The notes below the pieces were generated by a model. That model worked only from the letters and a program-made list of their open reading frames with translations, had not been told where the DNA came from and ran no database searches. A stretch of DNA of 44,119 nucleotides, from contig NZ_KK073768.1 in NCBI RefSeq assembly GCF_000582685.1, forward strand, positions 1,212,305-1,256,423. The letters run 5' to 3'. The first letter of the stretch is position 1. The number at the start of each line of letters is the position of its first letter. The stretch comes from [Scytonema hofmanni] UTEX 2349. Its GTDB lineage: Bacteria > Cyanobacteriota > Cyanobacteriia > Cyanobacteriales > Nostocaceae. The position numbers and the translations under genes were made by a program. Shown piece by piece: positions 31,107 through 38,950 of the stretch.

Positions 31107-32327
31107 ATGCGATTTTCCCAAATACCCCGGTCTATACGCCAACTTAGTACCCATGTGTTAGCGATATTTCTAGGAGTTTTGCTAACAGTTAGTAGCTTGC
31201 AAGTGTTACCCTCCCAAGCGGAACCTGCACCAAATCCTCTAAATTCAGATTCTTCATCACAATTAATTGCTCAAAGACAATCACCTGGGAGTGCTGCGAT
31301 CGCTAGTAGTAGTTTTGTCACTGCTGCGGTGAATCGTGTGGGATCGGCAGTTGTCAGAATTGATATTGAGCGCACAATTACTCGTCGGGTAGATCCGATG
31401 TTTGACGATCCGTTTTTTCGCAGGTTTTTCGGTGACAGTTTACCCCAAAGGATGCCTTCAGAACAATTACGCGGTTTAGGCTCTGGTTTCATTATTGACA
31501 AAAGTGGCTTGATTCTTACTAATGCTCACGTAGTCGATAAAGCTGATAAAGTGACAGTCCGTCTCAAAGATGGTCGCAGCTTTGAAGGAAAGGTACAAGG
31601 TGTTGACGAAGTAACAGATTTAGCAGTGGTCAAAATTAATGCTGGGGGAAATTTACCAACTGCGCCCTTGGGTTCTTCAGCTAATGTACAAGTGGGAGAC
31701 TGGGCGATCGCTGTCGGTAATCCTTTAGGATTCGATAATACGGTGACTTTAGGAATCGTCAGCACTCTCAGACGTTCCAGCGCTCAAGTAGGAATTCCTG
31801 ACAAACGCTTGGAATTTATTCAAACCGATGCAGCAATTAACCCTGGTAACTCCGGGGGACCACTGTTAAATGACCGAGGTGAGGTGATTGGGATCAATAC
31901 AGCAATTCGTGCTGACGCTATGGGAATTGGGTTTGCGATTCCCATAGATAAAGCAAAAGCGATCGCCTATCAACTTGAACGTGGTGGAAAAGTTGCTCAC
32001 CCCTATTTAGGTGTGCAAATGCTAACTTTAACTGCTGATGCTGCTAGAGAAAATAACAATGACCCCAATTCACCACTGCAAATACCCGAAGCTAATGGTG
32101 TTTTGGTGATGCGAGTTTTACCCAATTCTCCCGCAGCAGCAGGGGGGATGCGTCTGGGTGATGTGATTGTGCAAATTGATGGACAAGCGATCGCGACAGC
32201 CGAAGAGTTGCAAAATGTTGTCGAAAATAGTCGTCTCGGTCAAACGTTGCAGGTAAAAGTGCTACGCGGAAACCAGACACAGCTGTTATCTGTTCGCACC
32301 GCTGAGTTGCGAGATGCTTCTTCATAA
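31107..32327 (+). CDS. HtrA/Deg-family serine protease with one PDZ domain
   Basis: A 406-residue exported protease. Signal region VLAIFLGVLLTVSSLQVLPSQA (about 18-39). Trypsin-like domain with the catalytic triad: H in ILTNAHVVDKADKV, D in VTDLAVVKI, S in INPGNSGGPLLNDRG. A PDZ domain follows (about 310-400; MRVLPNSPAAAGGMRLGDVI). It is one of the HhoA/HhoB/HtrA group that handles damaged envelope proteins in cyanobacteria; which one is not clear from sequence. The start is the ATG at 31107. A paralogue sits at 40727. Confidence 0.93.
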   Translation: MRFSQIPRSIRQLSTHVLAIFLGVLLTVSSLQVLPSQAEPAPNPLNSDSSSQLIAQRQSPGSAAIASSSFVTAAVNRVGSAVVRIDIERTITRRVDPMFDDPFFRRFFGDSLPQRMPSEQLRGLGSGFIIDKSGLILTNAHVVDKADKVTVRLKDGRSFEGKVQGVDEVTDLAVVKINAGGNLPTAPLGSSANVQVGDWAIAVGNPLGFDNTVTLGIVSTLRRSSAQVGIPDKRLEFIQTDAAINPGNSGGPLLNDRGEVIGINTAIRADAMGIGFAIPIDKAKAIAYQLERGGKVAHPYLGVQMLTLTADAARENNNDPNSPLQIPEANGVLVMRVLPNSPAAAGGMRLGDVIVQIDGQAIATAEELQNVVENSRLGQTLQVKVLRGNQTQLLSVRTAELRDASS

Positions 32328-32385
32328 TTAGGGCTTGCCCGAAACCCTTGTAGAGACGTTCTAGTGGAACGTCTTTACGTCTTTT
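32324..32385. repeat. Palindromic repeat, TTC...GAA core
   Basis: TAGAGACGTTCTAGTGGAACGTCTTTAC (read in pieces, 32351-32378) with the GGGCTTGCCCGAAACCCTTG flank, the reverse of the long-form right side. The core is a decayed TTCxxGAA palindrome. Confidence 0.7.
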
Positions 32386-32619
32386 ATGGAGATGCCCCAT
32401 GCCCATTTCCCAATTTTGTAATAGGCGATCGCAATTTCAAACAGGCAACTGCCGTATTATTAAAACCAGAGCAGTGCATAGCAGACTTACTGGCAAACTG
32501 TCAAGTTGTTTAAAGTTATGTAGCCTTTTGCTTACAGGTGCTAGAACACTGCGGTAAACTATGCCTTGATTATGATTCTTTGGCAGAGAAGAACACTTCA
32601 GTTAGGAGATTTTTTTTCA

Positions 32620-32865
32620 ATGTCTCATAGCGTACAAATCTACGATACCTGCATTGGCTGCACACAATGCGTCCGCGCTTGCCCCACAGACGTGCTAGAG
32701 ATGGTTCCTTGGGATGGCTGTAAAGCTGCTCAAATTGCCTCTTCACCCCGCACTGAAGATTGCGTAGGTTGCAAGCGGTGTGAAACTGCTTGCCCCACCG
32801 ACTTTTTGAGCATCCGGGTTTACCTCGGAGCCGAAACTACTCGCAGTATGGGTCTGGCTTACTAA
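32620..32865 (+). CDS. psaC: Photosystem I iron-sulfur subunit PsaC
   Basis: An 81-residue PsaC: MSHSVQIYDTCIGCTQCVRA ... and SMGLAY at the end. Two CxxCxxCxxxCP motifs (C11-C14-C17-C21P and C48-C51-C54-C58P) bind the F_A and F_B [4Fe-4S] clusters, the last electron carriers before ferredoxin. Length is exact for the family. The start at 32620 has GGAG about nine bases before it. It is monocistronic, with a long leader (about 290 bp from the HtrA stop) containing a repeat, and a strong terminator at 32933. Confidence 0.98.
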   Translation: MSHSVQIYDTCIGCTQCVRACPTDVLEMVPWDGCKAAQIASSPRTEDCVGCKRCETACPTDFLSIRVYLGAETTRSMGLAY

Positions 32866-32932
32866 GAAATTCACCCGAATTTCTGATTCGACTGGCAATT
32901 TACAGTCAATCGCAAACAGATAACAGCATCAT

Positions 32933-32990
32933 AGGGTGGTAATTATACATTATTAATTTGAATAGTGTATAGTTACCACCCTTTAAAAAT
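32933..32990 (+). terminator. Terminator of psaC
   Basis: AGGGTGGTAA (32933-32942) pairs perfectly with TTACCACCCT (32973-32982), extended by TATACA/TGTATA; an AT-rich run (TTAAAAAT) follows, 67 bp after the psaC stop. Confidence 0.8.
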
Positions 32991-33146
32991 ATTGGCGTTG
33001 CGGTAGAAAATAAGATCGCACTATCGAGTGGTAAAGAAAGCAAATTGCTTTTTTTATTTGTTCACGTTTAAAGTTAGCGAAAACCGCATATCAATGTTAG
33101 GAACTATACTAGGTTTAATCGTCCTCAAAACAAAGTGGTGTGAGCA

Positions 33147-35030
33147 ATGTGCGGCATTGTAGGTTATATCGGCACTCAAGTAGCGACAGAAATCTTGCTC
33201 TCTGGGCTGGAAAAACTGGAGTATAGGGGTTACGATTCCGCTGGAATCGCCACTATTTGGGAAGGTGAGGTTAATTGCGTTCGCGCCAAAGGCAAACTGC
33301 ATAACTTGCGTTCTAAACTAGAAGCTATCGAAACCCCAGCACAAATTGGTATTGGTCACACTCGCTGGGCAACTCATGGTAAGCCAGAAGAGTATAATGC
33401 TCACCCGCACATGGATACAGCAATGCGGGTAGCGGTGGTGCAGAATGGCATTATTGAAAACTACCGCGAGTTACGCGAGGATCTCAAACAAAAAGGTTAT
33501 GTGTTTCGTTCGGAAACTGATACAGAAGTAATTCCCCACTTAATCGCCGAATTATTAAAAAATCCCTCCTCTCCTCCTCTCCCCCACTCCCCTTCTCCCT
33601 TCTTTGAGGCAGTGCGTCAAGCTGTGAATAAATTAGAGGGAGCATTTGCGATCGCTTGCCTTTGTGCTGATTTTCCCGATGAACTGATTGCCATCCGACA
33701 ACAAGCACCCCTGGTAATTGGTTTTGGTCAAGGTGAATTTTTCTGTGCTTCTGATACCCCAGCGATCGTTTCTCATACTCGTGCGGTACTAACCCTGGAA
33801 AATGGCGAAATGGCACGGTTGACACCTTTAGGGGTGGAAATATATAACTTTGCCGGTGACAGGTTGAAAAAACAACCGCGTTTGCTCAACTTGAGTCCCA
33901 TGATGGTAGAAAAACAGGGATTCAAGCACTTCATGCTCAAGGAAATCTACGAGCAACCGGGAGTAGTTAGGGCTTGTTTAGAAGCTTACTTTACAAATGA
34001 TCCGTCTTCGCCGGTTAATTTAAGCTTACCAGCAGAATTTTACCTTGATTTAGAGCAAATTCAAATCGTCGCTTGTGGTACTAGTTGGCACGCAGCACTA
34101 ATCGGTAAATACTTGATTGAACAATTGGCAGAAATTCCCACACAGGTTCAATATGCTTCTGAGTTTCGCTACGCACCGTCACCTTTAACAGCAAATACTC
34201 TCACAATTGGTGTAACTCAATCTGGCGAAACTGCTGATACATTAGCTGCTTTGGCGATGGAAAAAGAACGCCGTAGTGGTAAAGAACCTAAGTATCAACC
34301 GCGACTGTTGGGAATTACCAATCGTCCAGAAAGCACCTTGGGTCAAATGGTATCTCAGATTATCAATACTCACGGGGGACTAGAAATTGGGGTAGCGGCA
34401 ACGAAAACTTTTATTGCCCAACTGATGGCATTTTATGCCTTAGCCTTGGATTTAGCTTATCGTCGTCAAACAATTTCTCCCGACAAATTAGAGGAAATTA
34501 TTAACTCTTTGCGACAAATTCCGAAAGAAATTGAAGCAACTTTGGAAAAACAGGAAAATATAATTGAACAGTTAGCGCACGACTTTGCGGAAACCACAGA
34601 TTTTATCTTTTTGGGTAGGGGAATTAATTTTCCCATCGCTTTAGAAGGAGCGTTGAAATTAAAAGAAATCAGCTATATTCACGCTGAAGGTTATCCAGCT
34701 GGAGAAATGAAACATGGTCCGATCGCTCTATTAGATGCCAAAGTACCAGTAGTAGCGATCGCTATCCCTGGTAATGTTTACGAAAAGGTGCTTTCCAACG
34801 CTCAAGAAGCAAAAGCCAGAGATTCACGGTTAATCGGTGTGACTCCCGTCAAAGATGGTGAAGCTGCGGAAATTTTTAACGACTTGCTCCCCGTCTCTAA
34901 CGTCTCGGAATTGCTTTCGCCAATTCTGACTGTAATTCCTTTGCAATTATTGGCTTATCATATTGCAGCGCGGCGCGGTTTGGATGTCGATCAGCCTAGA
35001 AATTTAGCCAAGTCGGTAACGGTAGAATAA
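33147..35030 (+). CDS. glmS: Glutamine-fructose-6-phosphate aminotransferase
   Basis: A 627-residue GlmS that makes glucosamine 6-phosphate, first step to UDP-GlcNAc and peptidoglycan. Class II glutaminase with catalytic Cys2 (MCGIVGYIG), GHTRWATHGKP and QNGIIENYREL; two SIS domains (VACGTSWHAALIGKYLIEQ; FLGRGINFPIALEGALKLKE) and the ending NLAKSVTVE. Residues 139-152 (NPSSPPLPHSPSPF) are a proline/serine insertion encoded by a C/T-rich tandem repeat (33567-33602) and appear to be a repeat-derived loop in the glutaminase domain. No riboswitch seen upstream. Monocistronic. Confidence 0.97.
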   Translation: MCGIVGYIGTQVATEILLSGLEKLEYRGYDSAGIATIWEGEVNCVRAKGKLHNLRSKLEAIETPAQIGIGHTRWATHGKPEEYNAHPHMDTAMRVAVVQNGIIENYRELREDLKQKGYVFRSETDTEVIPHLIAELLKNPSSPPLPHSPSPFFEAVRQAVNKLEGAFAIACLCADFPDELIAIRQQAPLVIGFGQGEFFCASDTPAIVSHTRAVLTLENGEMARLTPLGVEIYNFAGDRLKKQPRLLNLSPMMVEKQGFKHFMLKEIYEQPGVVRACLEAYFTNDPSSPVNLSLPAEFYLDLEQIQIVACGTSWHAALIGKYLIEQLAEIPTQVQYASEFRYAPSPLTANTLTIGVTQSGETADTLAALAMEKERRSGKEPKYQPRLLGITNRPESTLGQMVSQIINTHGGLEIGVAATKTFIAQLMAFYALALDLAYRRQTISPDKLEEIINSLRQIPKEIEATLEKQENIIEQLAHDFAETTDFIFLGRGINFPIALEGALKLKEISYIHAEGYPAGEMKHGPIALLDAKVPVVAIAIPGNVYEKVLSNAQEAKARDSRLIGVTPVKDGEAAEIFNDLLPVSNVSELLSPILTVIPLQLLAYHIAARRGLDVDQPRNLAKSVTVE

Positions 35031-35124
35031 ATTCGTAGTAAGTGTAGACAAATATTGTAGAGGAATAATAAAGTTGGAAAATTTCTCTTGTGGGTGTATG
35101 TGCAAGCATCTACAGGAGCTTTTT
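35031..35124. other. Intergenic, no gene seen
   Basis: AT-rich spacer between glmS and the broken frame at 35125. It contains the sequence GTAGAGGAATAATAAAG and a CAGGAGC ribosome-site-like motif at about 35113-35119. Confidence 0.4.
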
Positions 35125-35280
35125 ATGTCTAGAAGCAAACGAGACTGGACACAAGCCAAGTTTGACCGCGACATAAAGTAGGGTCGATCTCAGGATGCAC
35201 TCAAGGCAAGTGCGATCGCAAGCCTCATACCTGAGAACAATAGCTTAAAACCCATGCCCATTAAGCTTTCGGAAAATTAA
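35125..35280 (+). pseudogene. Short frame with internal TAG, weakly TnsA-like N-terminus
   Basis: ATG at 35125 with CAGGAG six bases upstream. It reads MSRSKRDWTQAKFDRDIK, then TAG at 35179, then stays open in the same frame (GRSQDALKASAIASLIPENN ... ) to TAA at 35278. The pattern S-R-x-x-W-x-x-x-K-F-x-x-x-I-K-x-G-R resembles the first residues of Tn7-like TnsA endonucleases, which usually read IKEGRGQG. With so few residues this is a weak hint only. Confidence 0.3.
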
Positions 35281-35301
35281 TTGTATAACTTTTTTATTTG
35301 C

Positions 35302-35405
35302 CTACACTTGCCCAAGTCAATCAAGCTGCTCGTGAGTTACTTTATCCAGATAAAATTGTAGTAGTCACATCCGATCCGGCTGTTTTAGCACATAACCGTA
35401 CATAA
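35302..35405 (+). pseudogene. C-terminal remnant, possibly of an M16-type peptidase
   Basis: An open frame without a start reads PTLAQVNQAARELLYPDKIV ... VVTSDPAVLAHNRT before TAA. The sequence TLAQVNQAA-x-ELL-x-P-x-KI-VVV resembles the end of insulinase/M16 proteases. No catalytic part remains. The family assignment is tentative. Confidence 0.4.
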
Positions 35406-35429
35406 AACATAGTTAGGAGTAATTTTTGA

Positions 35430-35473
35430 CAACCAACAGCTAACAACCAACAACTAACAACTAACAATTAACA
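35430..35473. repeat. Heptameric tandem repeat upstream of map
   Basis: About six AACTAAC-like units (CAACTAACAACTAACAATTAACAATG, in pieces). They run into the start codon of map, so the ribosome-binding region of map is repeat-derived and lacks a clear Shine-Dalgarno. Confidence 0.75.
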
Positions 35474-36295
35474 ATGAACATTTTCAGTAACTTGCTTTCT
35501 CAATCAACTCAGCCTAATGTTACCAAACGACAACGCCGAGGAATTGAAATTAAATCGCCGCGTGAAATTGAAATTATGCGGCAATCTGCAAAAATTGTGG
35601 CTACCGTTTTGAAAGAAATTTCTCAGTTGGTACAGCCAGGAATGACTACTGCTGACTTAGATGCTCATGCGGAAAAACGCATCCGAGAAATGGGTGCAAC
35701 ACCAAGCTTTAAGGGATATCACGGTTTTCCTGGTTCTATCTGCTCCAGCATTAATAATGAAGTTGTACACGGTATCCCCAGTCCGAAAAAAGTCATCCGT
35801 TTGGGGGATGTTTTAAAAGTAGATACAGGTGCTTTTTATCAAGGTTTTCATGGTGACTCCTGCATTACTATTGCCGTGGGTAATGTCACACCAGAAGCTG
35901 CTAAACTGATTCGCGTAGCCGAAGAATCGCTTTTCAAAGGCATTGAACAAGTTAAAGCCGGAAATTACCTTATAGATATTGCTGGAGCAATTGAAGACCA
36001 TGTAAAAGGTAATGGCTTTAGTGTAGTTGAGGATTTCACCGGACACGGTGTTGGTCGCAACTTGCACGAAGAACCTTCAGTTTTCAACTTCCGCACGCGG
36101 GAAATGCCAAATGTAAAGCTACGTGCAGGAATGACGCTGGCTATTGAGCCAATTTTGAATGCAGGTTCTAAGGTGACGCGGACTTTATCTGACCGCTGGA
36201 CTGCTGTAACGGTGGATAATTCACTCTCGGCTCAGTTTGAGCATACCGTTTTGGTGACGGATACTGGCTATGAGATTTTGACTGACCGAAAATAA
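35474..36295 (+). CDS. map: Type I methionine aminopeptidase
   Basis: A 273-residue MetAP that removes the initiator methionine. The five metal ligands are visible: DTGAFYQGFHGDS (two Asp), GHGVGRNLHEEP (His), LAIEPILNAG (Glu) and FEHTVLVTDTG (Glu). Substrate-binding VHGIPSPKKV is also present. The N-terminal 25 residues are variable. Length is typical. The ATG at 35474 is preceded by tandem repeats rather than a strong ribosome site. Monocistronic. Confidence 0.96.
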   Translation: MNIFSNLLSQSTQPNVTKRQRRGIEIKSPREIEIMRQSAKIVATVLKEISQLVQPGMTTADLDAHAEKRIREMGATPSFKGYHGFPGSICSSINNEVVHGIPSPKKVIRLGDVLKVDTGAFYQGFHGDSCITIAVGNVTPEAAKLIRVAEESLFKGIEQVKAGNYLIDIAGAIEDHVKGNGFSVVEDFTGHGVGRNLHEEPSVFNFRTREMPNVKLRAGMTLAIEPILNAGSKVTRTLSDRWTAVTVDNSLSAQFEHTVLVTDTGYEILTDRK

Positions 36296-36327
36296 TGGGT
36301 ATGTCAACGTTCTCTAGTTTAACTTTG

Positions 36328-36380
36328 TAGCAAGGACTTTAGTCCTTATTTTATAGGATGAGGACTGAAGTCCTCACTAC
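36328..36380. repeat. GTAG...CTAC double-palindrome repeat
   Basis: GTAG, then AAGGACTTTAGTCCTT, a spacer, GAGGACTGAAGTCCTC and ACTAC. Two palindromes of the same type but slightly different sequence. Relatives at 13958-14011 and 42058-42105. Confidence 0.8.
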
Positions 36381-36498
36381 TTAAGAAAGAAATAATTCCG
36401 AAAAAGGTATTTCCATTTCTGGAAAAGCTAAAGGTGCTAAAGCTGCATTTAATTGAATAATTATTTCTGTTTTATAGCCTGATGTAGGAAGTAAAAAT
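36381..36498 (-). pseudogene. C-terminal coding remnant, family not recognised
   Basis: Minus-strand frame: SGYKTEIIIQLNAALAPLAF, then PEMEIPFSELFLS and TAA at 36381. The wording PLAFPEMEIPxSELF is typical of conserved bacterial protein ends, possibly Uma2-type nucleases. An in-frame TAA lies just upstream (about 36498-36500), and then a palindromic repeat. No start. It is a leftover of a larger gene. Confidence 0.55.
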
Positions 36499-36504
36499 TA
36501 AATA

Positions 36505-36580
36505 TGCGTTATCCAGAACTTCTAGAGACGTAGCACAGAATTGTCTCTACATTTTTTTCACTTCCTTTGTGTCTATTGGG
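36505..36580. repeat. Palindromic repeat, decayed TAGCA core
   Basis: TATGCGTTATCCAGAACTTC, then TAGAGACGTAGCAcagaatTGTCTCTAC and a tail ending TGTGTCTATTG. Same flanks as 13393-13470. Confidence 0.7.
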
Positions 36581-36672
36581 GGAATTACGCGAACAAGTTA
36601 AAGTTCCCAGGAATTATGCGTAAATTGCCGAAAAAATGGTACGAATAGATAAAACTACCTTGGTTCTATCCC

Positions 36673-38079
36673 ATGAATCAAATTGATTTAGCTTTTACCC
36701 CAGCATTGCAGCAGGCAGAATTAATTCGTCAGCGTCAAGTGTCACCGTTGGAGTTGGTGGAATTATATCTAGAACGAATTCAGCGCTTAGATCCGCAATT
36801 AGGAAGTTATTTTACGGTAATGGCAGAGAGTGCGATCGCTGATGCCAAAGCCAAAACAGAAATCTTGTCTGAGAGTGGGGAAACTTCATCTCTACCACCA
36901 TTTTTTGGGGTGCCAATTTCGATTAAAGACCTTAACCCGGTGGCAGGTTTCCCTTGTACCTACGGGAATCCGGCGTTATTGAATCAGATTGCTGAGTATG
37001 ATGATGGGATAGTGACGTTGATACGTTCGGCAGGATTTGTTCTTTTAGGTAAAACGGCAACTTCCGAACTTGGTTCATTTCCTTACACAGAGCCTACGGG
37101 TTTTCCCGCAACCAGAAATCCGTGGAATTTGGAATACACTCCCGGTGGTTCGAGTGGGGGGGCAGCAGCAGCATTAGCAGCGGGATTGTCTGCGATCGCT
37201 CAAGGTTCCGATGGTGGTGGATCGATTCGCGGTCCTGCGGCTTGTTGTGGCTTAGTGGGCATTAAGCCATCCCGTGGAAGAGTGACACATGCACCAGCAG
37301 GCGATCGCCTCAGTGGAATTGCCACCAATGGTCCGATAGCCCGTACTGTAGCCGATGCAGCCGCTCTTTTGGATGTCATGTCTGGCTATGTCACCGGCGA
37401 TCCTTACTGGTTGCCCGATCCCAAACCATCATTTCTCACTGCAAGTAAAGAAAAAGTCGGTGCTTTACGAATTGCCTTTGGGACTAACATCCATCCGTTA
37501 GGAAAAGCTGACACTAATTGTCAGCAAGCTGTGATGCAAACAGTTAAGTTATTAGAAGAACTCGGTCATACAGTTGAAGAACAATGTCCGGATTTTAGCG
37601 GTTTAGTTGAACCATTTCAAGTTGTTTGGCAAAGTAGCGTGGATGCGTCGGGTATTCCGGCTGAAGTTTTGCAACCCGTGAATCGCTTTTTATTAGCGCG
37701 AACTGGTTCGGCTGGTGAATATCTGCGAGCAGTTTTTCGTCTTCAGATGGTAGCGCGGCAAATCGTGGCGTTTTTTGACACAGTGGATGTGTTGGTATTG
37801 CCAGTTTATCTGCATTCACCGATCCGCGTTGGGGAATGGGCAAATTTGAGTCCAGAAGAAACATTCCAAAAAATTATACATTGGATTGCACCTTGTCCAC
37901 CAGCTAATGCTACGGGACAACCAGCGATCGCACTTCCTGTTGGTTTTGACGATAACGGTTTACCTATGAGCGTTCAGTTAATCGGAAAACCCGCTGCTGA
38001 AGCTACTCTCATCAGCCTTGCAGCACAACTGGAAGCCGTTTTGCCTAAGATTTCGCATCCTCCAGCATTTGCAACATAA
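36673..38079 (+). CDS. Amidase (amidase-signature family)
   Basis: A 468-residue amidase-signature hydrolase. The Ser-cisSer-Lys triad is visible: K in GVPISIKDLNPVAGFP, Ser in TPGGSSGGAAAALAAG and nucleophile Ser in SDGGGSIRGPAACCGLVGI. The GatA-like C-terminal part is ATGQPAIALPVGFDDNGLP and VQLIGKPAAEATLI. It hydrolyses an amide. GatA itself is usually a little longer and differs in its opening, so I call a stand-alone amidase; the substrate is unknown. Monocistronic. Confidence 0.9.
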   Translation: MNQIDLAFTPALQQAELIRQRQVSPLELVELYLERIQRLDPQLGSYFTVMAESAIADAKAKTEILSESGETSSLPPFFGVPISIKDLNPVAGFPCTYGNPALLNQIAEYDDGIVTLIRSAGFVLLGKTATSELGSFPYTEPTGFPATRNPWNLEYTPGGSSGGAAAALAAGLSAIAQGSDGGGSIRGPAACCGLVGIKPSRGRVTHAPAGDRLSGIATNGPIARTVADAAALLDVMSGYVTGDPYWLPDPKPSFLTASKEKVGALRIAFGTNIHPLGKADTNCQQAVMQTVKLLEELGHTVEEQCPDFSGLVEPFQVVWQSSVDASGIPAEVLQPVNRFLLARTGSAGEYLRAVFRLQMVARQIVAFFDTVDVLVLPVYLHSPIRVGEWANLSPEETFQKIIHWIAPCPPANATGQPAIALPVGFDDNGLPMSVQLIGKPAAEATLISLAAQLEAVLPKISHPPAFAT

Positions 38080-38212
38080 TGCAAAAATCATTTTAGGGCA
38101 TGGGGCATGGGGCATCGGGCATGGGAAAAATATAATTACTTTTGTTTATCCCCACTTACTTAAGTGTTTTGTACTCATAAATAATATCATGTCCGGCAAA
38201 TCATACATGTTG

Positions 38213-38239
38213 TAGAGACGTTCCGTCGGAACGTCTCTA
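38213..38239. repeat. Palindromic repeat, TTCCG core
   Basis: A perfect 27-bp palindrome, TAGAGACGTTCCG-T-CGGAACGTCTCTA. Confidence 0.85.
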
Positions 38240-38360
38240 CAAAGGTTCCGCATTGATGCGCTCCAAGCCTGCCAAACTACCCTATTTTCAACAATTTTGT
38301 AAATAATTGCAAACAGAGCGGTTATCATACCATTTCCGGCAAATCACACATATTCTACTG

Positions 38361-38387
38361 TAGAGACGTTCCGGCGGAACGTCTAAA
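38361..38387. repeat. Palindromic repeat, TTCCG core, decayed right arm
   Basis: TAGAGACGTTCCG-G-CGGAACGTCTAAA; two changes at the right end break perfect symmetry. Confidence 0.8.
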
Positions 38388-38623
38388 CGTGTTAATTAAA
38401 GAGACACAATATTATTTGTCAGCAAAAATTATAACAAATCGAAACAATTACGTAGTAATACTGAAGAATTTAATTTTATAAGGTGAGCTTTATTTTTGTT
38501 TTCTGTATTACCGCTGAGGGTATTTTTCCGTAAAAAGGGCATCATTTAGATAGTTTTGTGCAAAATATTTGTCGCAAACTATACATTTTTTTTAGTATCA
38601 CCTTCTTATAACTTTAAAAAACC

Positions 38624-38800
38624 ATGAATACTTGCCCTTGCTGCTCCCACCGACTTTTGGCTCATATTCGCAAGAATGAAGTTTACTGGTTTTGCCGAAC
38701 ATGCTGGCAAGAAATGCCATCACTGAGTAGGAAAAAGAGTAATTTCTATCTAGAAGTAGCCAGAAATGAATCATCTAGAGAGTTTCAGAAGTTAGTTTAG
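38624..38800 (+). CDS. 58-residue zinc-ribbon protein next to oriC
   Basis: A short frame from ATG 38624 to TAG 38798: MNTCPCCSHRLLAHIRKNEV, then YWFCRTCWQEMPSLSRKKSN and FYLEVARNESSREFQKLV. Two Cys pairs (C4/C6-C7 in CPCC and C28/C31 in FCRTCW) form a likely zinc ribbon, and its W-Q-E-M-P sequence looks conserved. It is below common ORF length limits and lies between the repeat region and the DnaA-box cluster. It probably belongs to a small cyanobacterial family; function unknown. Confidence 0.7.
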   Translation: MNTCPCCSHRLLAHIRKNEVYWFCRTCWQEMPSLSRKKSNFYLEVARNESSREFQKLV

Positions 38801-38816
38801 ATTTCTTAATAATGGC

Positions 38817-38917
38817 TGTGGAAAATGTGGAAAAACTTTGTTAGTTCTGCTCCAGTGATAATTCCACAAGCTATTACCTGTGGAAAAAGTTGTGGAAAAA
38901 CTATGGGTTTTTCCACA
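38817..38917. other. oriC: Probable replication origin: DnaA-box cluster
   Basis: Five exact 9-mers TGTGGAAAA/TTTTCCACA lie in 101 bp: 38817-38825, 38826-38834 (directly joined), 38879-38887, 38891-38899 and, inverted, 38909-38917. A sixth, two-mismatch site (AATTCCACA) is at 38860-38868. The cluster sits in the intergenic region 34 bp past the 3' end of dnaA and is flanked by AT-rich DNA (38570-38625), as expected for an origin. Confidence 0.85.
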
Positions 38918-38950
38918 GAGTAATTATACTCAATGAATTTTGACAGAGGT

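Larger units (their letters stand above)
38080..38623. other. Repeat-rich intergenic region
   Basis: No gene seen. Heptamers of the GGGCATG type at 38098-38128; two copies of the block TATCATGTCCGGCAAATCA / ATACCATTTCCGGCAAATC followed by a TTCCG palindromic repeat (38188-38239 and 38328-38387); the rest is AT-rich and may carry the promoter of the small gene at 38624. Confidence 0.7.

Noticed and set aside
33000..33146. Possible glmS ribozyme or riboswitch
   Set aside because: The leader is short and AT-rich, with no recognisable ribozyme core.
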